Assembly: GCA_008828725.1 (NCBI GenBank)
Contig: MEHQ01001626.1
Coordinates: 144,250 to 208,249, forward strand
DNA from: Saccharina japonica
Lineage: Eukaryota > Sar > Phaeophyceae > Laminariales > Laminariaceae
Length of the DNA: 64,000 bases
Direction of reading: 5' to 3'
Shown: one piece after another, positions 10,906 through 22,383 of the stretch
Numbering within the stretch: the stretch's first letter is position 1
Layout of the letters: each line of letters opens with the position of its first letter
The notes under the pieces: model-generated
Databases searched by the model: none
What the model was told of the DNA's origin: nothing
Seen by the model: only the letters and a program-made list of their open reading frames with translations
Made by a program: the position numbers and the translations under genes

Positions 10906-12058
10906 GGTCTACGTACTCAGCGCTAACTTCTTCATGCTGATACTACATTTTTGCAAGGGGAGCACAATCAGAGCACTGGCTATAGTCAACTTATCACCAA
11001 CTGATTAGTCAGCGACATCATCTCTGTTATATTCACGGCGGGTTCTCCCACTTCAGACAGCAATAGGTCAGGCCTGCAGTCCCCCTTCTAACTAGAAGCC
11101 TCTCCTTTACCGAGCAATGTCGGGTGATTATTTCGTAATCGATTACGATCTTTGCCTGTGTAAAGTGTTAAATGCACTTAATGAATACAGCATTGGTCAC
11201 ATCAAGCAGCCCAGGCTCTGTCGTGAGGGATACGCAACATGCGACACACGGCTAGCGTGGCCAGTGTCGTACTATTATGCACATACGTCCCACGACATGG
11301 TATAAGCATGTGTACGACGACCGATCTGTCATTCGTGCAGAGAGTACCAATCTAGTCCCACAGCATGTGGCAATGTCTAGCCCGAGGCGTAGTAGGCGGT
11401 ACGCAAACGGTTGAAAACGTGCAAAGCACCACAGGTTCGAAACCGGACCAGAACCAGACAGTTATGAAAACCCCGGTGACAACAATCCACCAGTTCATAT
11501 ACCCACTCGAATGACTGTCAGCAAGGGAGCAACCAAAACTCCGGCAAGTCGATAAATGGTTTTCAGTGATTTGTTCTACTGTGACGAAATGCGATACACC
11601 TTGACCAAGTTGTTCGTTACACGTGGTACATTGATAGGTCGTTTTTACCCGACGATAAGGAAAGAGACCTTCGTCGCCCAGCCTTCGCCCAAAACTCCAA
11701 TCGAACGTGACCCGCGAAGACACCGCTGCTTGGAAGTGGGGTAGGTCGGCCTATGGTGCGACCCTTGTTTGCACGTGGGTGCCTGTACGTGTTGGCAACT
11801 GCTAAACGTACCAAATGATAACATAAGAGAAGAAGGGATTAGCGTCGTATCCCTATGGTAGATCGCGGTGCACCTCGGAGGAGATGGTAAATTTGGTATG
11901 GGCGTAGAGACCCGCTGGCCATATATTCATTGGTGAGGAAGAACAATTGATCGTAAACAATCAGGTGCTGAACAGCACCAGGAGTAGTGTACAGGAGCTT
12001 GATTTCTTTGTCTGTTGTCTCCGTTAGAAACATTGTTTATGCTCGCTCGGCCACTCAC

Positions 12059-12130
12059 AAGATTTCAAGAGACGCCATATCCTCGAACATGTCCCTGTCG
12101 ATGATTCCCGTCGCGCTTAATTCCATCCGG
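12059..12130 (-). CDS. Block 1 first LRR exon, degenerate
   Basis: 72-bp exon reading RMELSATGIIDRDMFEDM then ASLEIL. Leucine and phenylalanine spacing fits an LRR, but the Asn is lost and two leucines are Met. Follows the 90-bp cap exon in frame. Confidence 0.7.
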
Positions 12131-12654
12131 CTGTTCAAACAACACGACGTGCAGCACAACGCATGTCATTTAGATTAAATTAACCGGAGGTAGTACTGGA
12201 TTCCAAGGTCCAACTTGAAGGACAGGCACCAAGACAACGCATTAGAATACCCGCAACACGTCGGAAACATGACTCCCGCGGTCTTCGTGTACAAGCAGTT
12301 ATCAGTCCTTTGAAGATTTTATCACACAGGCGGACTCGACTCTTAATCCGTACAGAGGACCGATTGTGTCGAACATTGCCCGCTTGTACATTTTGAGCAC
12401 AGTCCGCAAAATGCAAACAAAAGCTCGGAAACCGAACCTATGTATTGTCATTGTGAAATCGAAACAAATCCGGCCTCTTTGAGATTATGAGAGTAAACTA
12501 CATACTGTTAGGCGATATTAAACCCGGGTCAGGAAACAATCCACGGTAGCGACGGTTTGTTTCGACGCTTTTCTTTAGCAAATCCGCGGAGTGGGCATCA
12601 CGTCAGCACCATGACAATGTCCCTGCTGACCCCCGGACGAAATAATAAGCTCAC

Positions 12655-12744
12655 ATATTGACTATGTTATCGCGTCCGATGATGTCGAGGCAAAGCTGGA
12701 GATCGTTGTTGTCATCGCTTCTAACACCGCAGTCAGATAGGTCC
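12655..12744 (-). CDS. Block 1 LRR N-terminal cap exon (90 bp)
   Basis: Reads DLSDCGVRSDDNNDLQLC then LDIIGRDNIVNM. Same length, phases and Cys positions as 39692-39781. It leads directly into the first LRR and so acts as the N-terminal cap of the solenoid. CAG acceptor, GTGAGC donor. Confidence 0.82.
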
Positions 12745-13197
12745 CTGGAATCGATGAATAACGAGACGGGAGAGGGAGAACATTTAGGTGAGTAATGCCA
12801 TGTGGTGTGTGGTGTACTAGGTGCCAGCGGCAGAACCAGCGCTGTGAAACTAGCCCAAACCCCGCGCATATATAGCCAAACTAAGGTGCATGTAGTGCTC
12901 GCCATGTCGGCCAGCATGCTTCGTTCGAGTGAATGCATCTAGCGTAAGCTCTACGTCCGCACGAGTTTACCTATTTATATTCGTGCGAAAGATCGAACAA
13001 ATGACACGCAATGTCGGTGCAGAGCGTTGACCATTAATGAGGCATCCAGTCTAGGTGAAATATTACTGCACGCCCACAGATTTGCAGGGGGGCTGTCTGC
13101 ACGTATGTTATATACAGTCTGACGAGACTACAAGTCCATATGTCCTACATGACAGTCTCCGCACAATATTTAACCAATATGAAAATATCTCACTCAC

Positions 13198-13255
13198 AAG
13201 TCTGTTGAACCTGGGGTGCATCGCGATTCCGAACCAGTCAGGCACGCATTTGGAG
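13198..13255 (-). CDS. Block 1 Cys cap exon (58 bp)
   Basis: Reads NACLTGSESRCTPGSTDL, with two cysteines. CAG acceptor, GTGAGT donor. Two leading and two trailing codon bases, identical to 39949-40006 in block 2. The flanking sequence on its upstream side is also alignable between the two blocks. Confidence 0.78.
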
Positions 13256-15430
13256 CTGGGTTGAAATCATACAGACAGGGTAAATGAGAGAGGGGCGATA
13301 AGCCAGGCAATAGGTCATGCAATTCCTTCCGCAACTTGGCGAAGTCTATTCTCTGCTATCGACCGGGGTTCGGTTATTGTTTAGCTACATCTTGAACGTT
13401 TTGTATGTTACCGAGGATCGTTTTGAGGTTATCACAATCCAGACTATGATTCTACTTCCGTTCGCCCTTTCGACTTCAGACATTTGGCATACTCGGCGCG
13501 AAGAAGGTAACATGTACAACGTCACGCGGCGACGGAAGAGCGCGAAGCTCCTCGCCTATCACAAATAATATGTTGCTCACAGTGTCCCGCGGCACTTGCT
13601 TGTCGGACATGGGGTTGATGGGACACGGTATATGTTGCGTATAATCAAAGTTTCGCTACCCATCGGATATATTATCCGCTACACTATGTTGATGCCGTGT
13701 AGTCGTTCGCCTTAGGTCCTCGCTCGTGAAGGGTTGAAGTGGGCGTGACCCGTGAGTAAGATATGCGAAATCAATGGCTGTCACCATGCGACAAAACTCG
13801 CGAAATAGACAGCCGGGACGGCATCCAGAAGTATCGCGGAAACCAACGAGGAGAAGATTCTCTAAAATTATCGACGGAAATGGTCAGTGATAATCTTTGC
13901 GTTAGTGTCAATCAAACGTAACCTACGGATCATTCTACACGTCCTCAAGCTTATAAACTCAGGCCACGTAGAGATAATACGTCTTCTGCAACATATCAAA
14001 ACGCATGTAGCGTCCCTTATAGGCAAAGTAAGCATTCACGCGCGTACGATGTTACAAGTCGCTCTCGCACTGTAAACTGTCCATTGTGTGAAGCTTGTCG
14101 ACACCACCATCAAAGCGGCAATGGTTTTTAGCCGTGCTGTTTGTGAATTGGACCAAAGCAGGGCGTGACAAGGCCGCGGCACTGGACGAAAGTCGGCATG
14201 CTTTGACAACGGATAACACTCCTCTTGTGGCCTTTGATTCGATCAATGCCTTCGATAGTGTCATGAATGTACGTCTAATACGATACAAGAGAGGCAAATG
14301 CCGGTGTGTCTATGCGGTATTGGACCACTGGGGACAACACGCGTTCATATTTGCTGCGACGGGCACTTAGTCAGGCTGTTGCGCCAGCGATACATGTTTT
14401 TTTAAAGCAGATTGGTCAAAAGCCATGGAGGGGGCCTACGCAGCAAGTGTTGGTTTCATGCGACTAGACGTATTTTAACATAGTTTCAATACATGTTTTC
14501 GGCGAACACAATTGTTTCTTGGTGATTATTATGTTTCGCCTCCTACTACACAACTGGTAGCTGCTGCAGCCCGGGGAACATGCGTTCAGTCCCTTTTCAA
14601 TCAACTGTTTAGGTTTTCCCCAGTCTGAACGATATGAACGTCTGCAACCACTTCGTAGTACACGAAGGTCGATCATGATTAAAAGGATCAAACCAAATGA
14701 TTGGATAATACACGTGCTCCATTTGAATGCAACCAAACAACACTCGGCCTTTCGGAGAAACAGGGGCTTGAAACCCAGAACGGCTACGTAATCGGGCATG
14801 AGGTAGGGATGCGTCGAAATGTGCTCTTAGTACGTGTATGCCCCGGTCGTTGAAGTCAAGGCGAAATGACGGCAATGCAGCATTTTAACAGTAACAATGC
14901 CCAAACAATGTTCCCGTTTTTTTGCGACAATTTCTTTTATTCAAAAATCGCGGCTCCAGCACTGGGCGGGAACGTCATGTTGTAAAGCCTAGTAAAATAA
15001 ATATATGAATATACAATACATTTTTAACACGAGGTAAGAGAAGCTGTACATAGCGAGCTAGGTCATCGGATGACCCCCAACACGAAAGGTATCAACATTA
15101 CTAAGGCGCGAACATACATTGCAGAGCACGACACGGCGGCCGAATGTTGGTTGTGACACAGACATACATGAGATTCGGCACAGCTGCAGTGTCCTTCTTT
15201 GCTCCCAACTACGTTTACGTTGGGTGGCACACCGTGCGTGGAGACCTTCGATATCGATACAAATAAGCCTATTCGAAACCTTCAACTGTCCGATCAACCC
15301 TGGTCTACGGAGAAACATTCCACTGTACACATATTCAGCACTGCAATATTGTCGACTCGATTTGCCGTACGCTGAAATTCGGGGACAGTAGTCAGGTGTT
15401 TCGTTGGTTTGCATCCGGAGTCTATCTCAC
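13256..15430. other. Junction between block 2 and block 1
   Basis: About 2.2 kb from the end of block 2 to the start of block 1. The part up to about 13.9 kb is alignable with 40.0-40.65 kb, the same position upstream of block 2. It contains a minus-strand AATAAA (14936-14941) and a reverse-transcriptase-like scrap on the plus strand. No confident first exon with ATG and signal peptide was found. A hydrophobic frame near 13800-13860 (LVSAILLDAVPAV) has no start codon. Confidence 0.4.
14095..14370 (+). pseudogene. Possible non-LTR reverse transcriptase scrap
   Basis: A 91-codon plus-strand ORF containing TPLVAFDSINAFDSV, which resembles the catalytic strand of LINE-type reverse transcriptases (an Asp followed by xxxAFDSV). 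The preceding GRDKAAALDESRHALTT fits the usual spacer before it. No YxDD or other RT motif follows, so at most a short relic remains. Chance similarity is possible. Confidence 0.25.
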
Positions 15431-15514
15431 CAATACCACACGTGTAGCCCACCGGACCCGGAGAACACACGTCCCCCACTGCATCGCATGTCACTGCGGC
15501 GGCTGGGGTGCACT
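15431..15514 (-). CDS. Block 2 Cys-rich exon (84 bp)
   Basis: Reads CTPAAAVTCDAVGDVC then SPGPVGYTC, with four cysteines. CAG acceptor, GTGAGA donor. It ends with one codon base, so more coding sequence must follow downstream, perhaps block 1 itself. Confidence 0.82.
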
Positions 15515-15908
15515 CTGTTGAGGGACAATTACACGAGTTTAACATACACCAGTGGATGGTATGGCTTAACAATAGCATGTGAAATATTGGGGTATATATT
15601 ACCCAAACGCTCGAGCGACAGAATCATTAAAACCGTTCAGCCTGATCGAGTCACGTCAAATGATGTCATTGTCAACCTGTGTAAAATCCATCGGGGGATA
15701 ATCTAACCTACATATCCCGAAACGATACCCAACCCGACTTGCAATGCATACCGCCAGTATTTCATATCTTGACTTTGAAGGGGACACGCGGTTGACCTCT
15801 CGTTGGAACGACATGTTGACACGAACTCTACTTTAACGGCCTTGAACTCCGTCATTGACAACTTCCGAACGAGGTTGACACCATCGCCTTCATCCCACAG
15901 ATACTTAC

Positions 15909-15955
15909 CGCACAGGTCAGCGGTAGCAGGCAGCTCCCCGGAGAAGGGCGAGTTA
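15909..15955 (-). CDS. Block 2 linker exon (47 bp)
   Basis: Reads NSPFSGELPATADLC. Differences from the block 3 copy inside this exon are all at third codon positions, a sign of purifying selection. CAG acceptor, GTAAGT donor. Confidence 0.8.
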
Positions 15956-16444
15956 CTGCGTATACCGGTACGCAATATACGAGGGACGAGGTTGAAGGGA
16001 AACACTTCAATTATGGCCGTATAGTCGTAACATTGGCGCCTGTCTATCCCGTCGTACGAACTCTGCTACAAACGGCGGACAACACTCGGCGTGCGCAAAC
16101 TCAGCGTAAAGCAAACTTGAACAGAACCAATGTTTTGATACACACCGCGGCAATATCAGGACGAATCGGTTAGCGCTTATCCAACTTACGCCAAGACGCT
16201 GGCATACAAATTGCACAAGGTTGGGCGTAATATTCCTGACCGCTAAAGGTATTGGAAATTTACTCATAGGTGCTTTGGCAACATATGCAAAACACACGAA
16301 TGTGCATGAACTCCGAGTCCTGCCCCTATATGTACGCGGGACAAAACACGCTTTTCGTGATTGTTCAGAACGCCAGTCAAGCTTCAAAACACCCAAACAC
16401 GCGCCCGAACCAACTACTGCATACCCCTCTCACAGACCACTTAC

Positions 16445-16486
16445 ATGGTAGGAACACATTGTAGGTCGCCATTGCCACGCAAAAGC
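16445..16486 (-). CDS. Block 2 LRR C-terminal cap exon (42 bp)
   Basis: Reads LLRGNGDLQCVPT. Completes the solenoid with a last strand and a capping Cys. CAG acceptor, GTAAGT donor, phase as in an LRR exon. Confidence 0.8.
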
Positions 16487-16699
16487 CTGAATGCGCAGAA
16501 GACAGTTCGATTGCGTAGCGAAGATGTGCAGCAATGGATGAAACGTGGGGATCGGAACGTCCACTGATGCTATTGTCGTTATTGGGTTGTGATGGAGTTA
16601 CGCATTGTGACCGCGAGCGGTGTCAAGGTAGCCACGTGACGTTCGCTAAGCATTGTCTGCGGCAACAATGCGGTTAGTCGAAGACGCCAAATAACTCAC

Positions 16700-16780
16700 A
16701 GTGTCACCAGTGACGATCCAGACCCGAGGTCCTCAAAAATGCCGGCGGGGAGCGACGTCAAAGCGTTGTTTTGAAGGAAC
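16700..16780 (-). CDS. Block 2 last LRR exon (81 bp)
   Basis: Reads FLQNNALTSLPAGIFEDL then GSGSSLVTL. Canonical LRR with the three-codon GSG insertion that marks the last repeat of each block. Confidence 0.88.
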
Positions 16781-17518
16781 CTGACGACGCAATTGGGGGA
16801 AAAAAATGAATCGGCAGCACAAACTGCCCCCCTCCCCCTACTCATCATCTTCTGTCCCTTCTTTGTCGACATTATCCGAACTGATTTTCATTCCGGCTGC
16901 CTTACCGGGGTCCACGGGGAAAACGACTTGTTGCGAACTGTTGCATCCATCCGGCGAGAAACGCGTTGGACGGTACGGTGCTGTACGCGGGATCTACAAA
17001 GCCTAAAATGCAGCAATATATCCGTCCCGAAGTTGACAATTGAAACATATTGGGATTGAATGCGATATGCGAAACGTCAGGAACACTACCTGCGGTAATA
17101 TTGACATACTACCTGTAGGTCGTAGTTTCGGTCCCCGCTTACTCATGTTGATGCCTAGCAATGTTAACTCGATCAGCACACGCAACTTCGAACGGGCGGG
17201 AGGGTCTGGTCTTTTGTTTCGGCCATTCGGTCCCCCGAGGGCACCAATCGCATTTGCCATTGCTTCCCCAATGCTTGGACTCGTATGGGGGGGGGGAACA
17301 AATCTACCTAAACCAAGTAATCTTGTTCGCGTTGGAAGTGGGCTTACGGTTTAGGAACGGTTAACGACTTGCTGGGAGCAACTTCATAACTACGATTCAT
17401 TGATTGGCGACAGGGATGTGTTGTAACGGACAACCAGAGAAAGGTGTCACGTGGTGTTGACAGTATCACATATGCACCCTCGAGCAACAGAAGCTTTATT
17501 CCCGGCTCGGTCACTCAC

Positions 17519-17590
17519 AATATGCTGAGAGAAGCCAAGTCCTTGAAAGCGCCCGCCTCGATGGTTCCAATGTCGTTTTCACTCAGGCGC
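17519..17590 (-). CDS. Block 2 LRR exon 15
   Basis: 72-bp exon reading RLSENDIGTIEAGAFKDL then ASLSIL. Identical in nucleotide sequence to 42779-42850 in block 3 by eye. Type I repeat (NDIGTI), the older-duplication partner of 29149-29220. Confidence 0.9.
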
Positions 17591-17888
17591 CTGTTCGCCA
17601 ACACCCACCAACAATGCGCCAACGGAGCACCGTGAATCACCACACAACACATGGCCAACGTATTGACTTCGGACGAGGGGGGGGAGGGGTGCTTCGTTCA
17701 AGTCTCTAGTAACCGCCCTCACGACGACAACGTCAAAGTGCACTTGATCGAAACGCCTCTCTTACAAAGGGAAACCACTACTAACACGTCGTCACAAAAA
17801 CAATCCAGAGCCTGAAACGTCGACGCCCTGACATTCCCTGCGTACGCAAGCCAGGGCTATTCATGAAAATACCATTTACTCCACTTAC

Positions 17889-17960
17889 AAGTCCTCAAGA
17901 GCGCCCAAATTATCGAAGATGGTGGCTTCTACCGTGGTCAACGCGTTTCCGTTTAGCCAC
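17889..17960 (-). CDS. Block 2 LRR exon 14
   Basis: 72-bp exon reading WLNGNALTTVEATIFDNL then GALEDL. Type II repeat (NALTTV), partner of 30319-30390. GTAAGT donor and CAG acceptor. Confidence 0.9.
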
Positions 17961-18659
17961 CTGCAGAACCGCGTGCAGGCAACGTAGTGTAGGCTTAACT
18001 ATACACATCATGCTGGTGGAGTAAATGCATAGTCCTCGAACGAACGTATGCTTGGCGTTTATCAGGGTACGGTGTGAAGGAGTGGTCTCGGGCATGCTTG
18101 CACTCTTACTGTTGTAATTATACTTGACATGCAAGAGAGACCATGTTTGGTATGTATACGGATGCGGCGTATTTCTTTCTTGGAACAGATAACCGTGCTT
18201 TCCCCTGACACGTTCGAAACGAATGTACACAGACGCATGGACAACATACATTATCTACGGTCATAATAGGTACCGATTCCGCCTCACTTCACGACGCAGG
18301 CGTCATATGTACTCGCAAATAGTGGCCGCTGTTGTATCGATAACCATCGTTTGAAAGGCCTATGTTTTTGTCCGGGCGGGAGATCGTTAATCGCGTAAAT
18401 ATTGATGGTTGAAAATTTCTTGCGGTGGGTGGGAGGTGTGCTATCGATGGATATTGGTTATCTACATTTGTTGTGCGTGGAAGCCAAACTACCTGTGCAT
18501 CCACCAGGAATACTACAATATATATCATACACAAGCAGGAGAATAGGGGGGGGGGGGGGGGAGAACACCGCTGTAGGTTGTTCTGAAGTGAGTAGTGTCT
18601 TGCTGCAGAGTGGTGGCATTCTGTTTCGCCGTAGTTTCGAACAGATATGTTGGAGATCG

Positions 18660-18900
18660 GGAATATAAATAGCCGTATTACAGTAGGAGTACCGCAGCAG
18701 AAGTACGAGTTAGTAGCAGTAGAGAAGTGCAGTACAATCCGCTCTGAAGTATAAAATATAAGCGATCGTACTACCGTTTGGAAGCAGAGTCGTCCTAAGA
18801 CCAGTTGTGGATATCGGTAGCAGTGCATGGATTGCAGCAGTGGGAACGGCAGCACTCCCGAAACAACTGTTATGTGTCGTACAGTATGATAGTAGGAACG
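18660..18900. repeat. GTAG/CAG-rich microsatellite-like stretch
   Basis: Imperfect runs of GTAGTAGCAG and AGTA words inside an intron. Similar stretches sit in other introns of block 2 (about 20760-20910, 22730-22880, 24300-24620, 33350-33760, 35220-35480) and at the matching places in block 3. Long spurious Leu/Tyr-rich ORFs on the minus strand come from this bias. Confidence 0.6.
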
Positions 18901-18913
18901 CAGGATGGTTTGT

Positions 18914-19180
18914 TGAAGTAGGACGCGTGCTACGGTAGAGGTAGTACTTTTTGGCTGAATCGCTTTCTGAACGATCGGGCTCCTTAACCCAAATTCGTCG
19001 GACTTTCATTTTTGTGACGAATACTGTTTCAGGGTATACTTCGGTCATGAGATTTCGCATCCGGCAGCACTTTTATTTTCCTCCAAAATCATTTGTTCGG
19101 TGAGGTACGGCGCTCCTTAAGTGAGGAGCTCAGAAAAAACATGGTGCACCTCTATCGTAGCATGCGTCGTAAGGTCCCCG
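18914..19180. other. About 265 bp present in block 2 only
   Basis: Intronic sequence absent from block 3, where the flanks join near 44196-44203. No inverted ends, clear direct repeats or coding sign seen. Confidence 0.4.
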
Positions 19181-19707
19181 ACGTCTGATGATCCCATTGT
19201 CACCGACTTTGCAGTCGATCGCGTGAGAAAGAAACACTGCAACAATGTTTGGAAGCATATCACGGCATGAGCCCAAACATTTTCCCACAACTCGTATCAG
19301 CTGCACTTTCGCCCCTTTAAGTCGTTTTGTTCGTGCTCAAGCGATAGTTGAGGCACACACGGTCGTGTACCGTAGTCGGTGTATCCATCCGTCGCAATTA
19401 GTTCCGTTGTCGCTCTCTCGGTCGCGCAGACAGCCAGTGGACGGAATGCTAAACTGTATCGCGTCAGCCATCACTCAATCGACGCCATGATGCCGGCTAT
19501 CCAGGCGGAATCAGCTTTTGCACATTGCTTGCTGAAGACATGTAACGCTAAAGTCGACCATGCAAGAGAAGCCCGTATGTGATCGACATTTATACCAAGA
19601 GTACTGCGCTAGCAACACATAAAGTACCCACGTTCCATACAAAACTGCCTGTACATATTCAGTAAAATATGCAAAGTGTTGGAATAATATCTCCATACTC
19701 CACTCAC

Positions 19708-19779
19708 AAGGCTTTGAGGGTTCCCAACTTGCCGAACATGCCGGAGTCAACCGTGGCCAACATGTTGTTGTCAAGACGC
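19708..19779 (-). CDS. Block 2 LRR exon 13
   Basis: 72-bp exon reading RLDNNMLATVDSGMFGKL then GTLKAL. Type III repeat (ATVDxGMF). It has no partner in the upstream half of the array, where the matching intron sequence survives near 31.7 kb without an exon. Confidence 0.88.
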
Positions 19780-20442
19780 CTGCATAATTAATGGAGGCAT
19801 ATAAGTTAAGATTTACCGACATATCATATATACGTACAGTAGTGTCCGCCGCAAACACATATTTGTACATCAACTGCTGTACGTCGACTCCAGATGATTT
19901 GTACACGCATTTTGCCTAATGTCGAGTGCCAACGTAGTTGGCAGCGTGATAGTGGAGCACGTGAGCAACAAAACAAAACAACATGGCCTTCAACCATATT
20001 TCGAAGTGCGTTTCTCATTTCCGCATAACCCTAAGAATCTGCAAATATCCCCCTTACCGACGTTTGCCTCGTGTTCAACCAATATTTAAAGGAATAAACT
20101 TCGTGTAAATACCGCAATTGTACGTATCTAAACCCTGATGTGCCTAATGTTGTCAGTCGTCGCAATTTGTTCAGTGTTTTGTTTAGGTTTGCGCAGACAA
20201 CCCGTAGGCTACTGCCAGACAGATTGGCACCAGTTGCCACCCAATCGATATTGTGATCTCTGTTGTCCAGCCCAAACCGCCGTTTAAAGAATGCTGGCAC
20301 ATGCCACTCTATCGTCGGTTATGTACCAGCAGTCCATTTGTGGTCGTCATTACTACCGCAGTACCAAGCGTGCTCCCGTAGCGGTACCTAACATACCAAC
20401 GTCCCGTCAACTACGTACAGCGGATACAAACATGAAACTCAC

Positions 20443-20514
20443 AAGCTCTCAAGGCCCCCCAAGTTATCGAACATCCCGGCGTCCAACGTGGCCACCTCAT
20501 TGCTGCCGAGCCTC
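20443..20514 (-). CDS. Block 2 LRR exon 12
   Basis: 72-bp exon reading RLGSNEVATLDAGMFDNL then GGLESL. Type III repeat, partner of 32941-33012. The intron just upstream shares sequence with that partner's intron. Confidence 0.9.
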
Positions 20515-20944
20515 CTGAAAAACACATAGTTAACGGAGTGTGCGAGGTGAACAATATTGGGTTTGTGTTTGCGAGGCGGTTGTATGTTCCACTTGTTTCG
20601 TTCTCTTCGTGTCTTGAGGCCACAAAAGGTAAGCCGAGGCCGACAAAGCGACAGTACCTGCAAGGAGTGTTGCTCGTCTCAGCTACGGAATGCATACCCT
20701 TCTATGGTATCTGCGGCGGAGTTTTTGTATGAAGTCAAATACAAAAGAGCCGTGGTGGAATAGCACCGGCCGTAACATGCAGTCGTAGGAGTAGTTGTAC
20801 TACATGACTGAAAAAAAAATATTACGAGGTCGTACTAGTAGTTGCGGCAGCAGTAAGGTCGTAGTAGAATTCGTAATCTTAGTAGAAGACGTACAGTAGT
20901 ATTGGTGTGCTGTAGGAAAGGGGTGAATGAGTACAGTACCAGGT

Positions 20945-22378
20945 AATGATCATCTGAGAAAGACACGTTTTCTTCCATGAAAAATCCTGATCCGCTTGTT
21001 TGTTTTCCGTAGAAAGCCACAAAAATTCAACCCCGGATGAAGATACGGAAATACACAAACAGGGCATTTTGCAACCGATTGATACGCCGGAGAAGAGAAA
21101 GCTTGTTCAGTAACACAGGCAAACGGATCTCCCCGCTATGCAATGCCGGTATCATTGAAAACGTTGTGGCCGGCACACTGTCCTCCGATCTGCCGGCAAG
21201 GCGTGTCTCTCCGAACTGCGAAAAACACAGCCGGTCGGATATCCAGATGCGTGCAGGGGGAAAAATAATAGGTCTTGAGCTAGCATCTCCGCCCTTCGAA
21301 ACCAGGGTTGCGAGGCATCCCACGACCCACGGGGTCATTGTAAGGTTGCCTGTTTCCTATTCCGATGTTTGAATCGCTTGTGGTGTCAATCGCCTCGTAC
21401 TCGTTCGTAACAAAAGTGAGTGGAATCGCGGCTGTTTGGTTTTCATCTACAAGATCCTCGTGGGTCAGAGGCTGAAACCTCGCTGCTGCAGGCTTCGTTT
21501 GCGCTGTGTTGGCTGGCGGCCGTCTCCCGAGGTCAGAGGCATCACGTGAGAGGCTGAAGCTGGTCGTGCGGTACTTTGTGGACGGAGAACGGGCTGGTGT
21601 TCGAAGTATATTACTTATCTACTTTTTTTTTGAGATTTTGGGGGTACGTCTCTCTTGGTGAATCTGGACGGACGGCAGCCCCACCTCTGAGGGGCGAAAC
21701 GATTTTCCTGGCCCTTTTTTCTCCTCGAACCCTTTAGTAGAGTACAGCAGCCACGACAAATACCACATGCACCCCTCTTCCCCGGGTCGAGAACAAGTTG
21801 CGCTTACACGACGCAAAATCTGTAAAGGTTTCCCACCCTGATCCATAAAGACATATTGGGGACATTGCTGTTCGAGTACTTGTATTTGGGATTTTGCTAC
21901 AGCAGTACAAGAGCCGAACGAGTAAGAGGCGATTGACACAACCAGCGACTCAAGCATCGAAATTAACAACGGCCAGCGATAAAATGACCCCGTGAGTCGT
22001 GAGGTGCTTGGCAACCCTGGTGTCTAACGCCTAATATGCTGGCTCAAGTACGAATCATATATGCTGGTGAACGAATCTGAACAACCGACTTGCTATGGTT
22101 TTTGCAGTTCGGAGAGACACGCCTTGCCGGTAGTTCGGAGGACAGTGTGCCGGCCACAAGGGCTCAAATGACGCCGACATTGGATAGAGGGGAGCCCCAT
22201 GTGCTTGCGTTACCGAGCAGGCTTTTTTCTTTCGTCGTATCCATCGGTGGGGGAAAATGCCTTTGGTGTATGTACGTATCTTCATTCTTGGGTGTACAGT
22301 ATTTTTGTGATTCTACGAAAACGAAAAAACGGACCAAGGATTTTCCTGGAAGAAAATCTGTCATTCTTAGATGGTTCT
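20945..22378. mobile_element. 1.43-kb fold-back element with long terminal inverted repeats (block 2 copy)
   Basis: The ends are inverted copies of each other: GATCATCTGAGAAAGACA on the left against GAACCATCTAAGAATGACA on the reverse complement of the right. The match continues for about 465 bp (20945-21412 against 21915-22378) through landmarks such as TCTCCGAACTGC and GTGTCAATCGCCTC, at perhaps 75-80 percent identity. The centre is about 500 bp. A 131-codon minus ORF (21619-22014) spans the centre and part of the right arm, but I recognise no transposase. It lies in the intron between LRR exons 12 and 11. Likely a non-autonomous DNA transposon; no clear target-site duplication seen. Confidence 0.65.
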
Positions 22379-22383
22379 TGCTG

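Larger units (their letters stand above)
6695..12058. other. Long block 1 intron or exon desert
   Basis: About 5.4 kb with no LRR or Cys-rich exon. It holds a 42-bp minisatellite (7616-8900) and one tRNA-derived box pair (10832-10905). A minus ORF at 11352-11723 has a CxxC...H..C pattern and a hydrophobic stretch but no secure family. In blocks 2 and 3 the corresponding part of the array carries about eleven more LRR exons. Confidence 0.5.
2047..13255 (-). other. LRR block 1 (short, diverged module, 10 exons, 230 codons)
   Basis: Same module plan as block 2 but shorter: 58-bp and 90-bp cap exons, four 72-bp LRR exons, then the 81, 42, 47 and 84-bp C-terminal exons. The sum is 690 nt, again a whole number of codons with phase 1 at both ends. 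The C-terminal set is well conserved against blocks 2 and 3. The LRRs are degenerate, and three of four lack the Asn of the LxxN motif. The gap from 6695 to 12058 has no recognisable exon and holds minisatellite and unrecognised DNA, so LRR exons were probably lost here or never gained. Exons remain open, so the block may still be expressed. Confidence 0.75.

Noticed and set aside
11352-11723. Minus ORF with CxxC...HxxxC and a hydrophobic segment, considered as a FLYWCH or BED zinc finger of a transposase
   Set aside because: Spacing does not match either family clearly, nothing transposase-like surrounds it, and a chance ORF of 123 codons is plausible in this window.
15700-15870. Frame LSMTEFKAVKVEFVSTC, similar in blocks 2 and 3, considered as an exon
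   Set aside because: No consistent splice sites, and block 1 shows no matching frame. The similarity is explained by the duplication.
16190-16260. Donor-like site at 16197 ending a frame AVRNITPNLVQFVC, considered as an extra C-terminal exon
   Set aside because: The donor is not conserved in block 3 and the exons on either side already join in phase without it.
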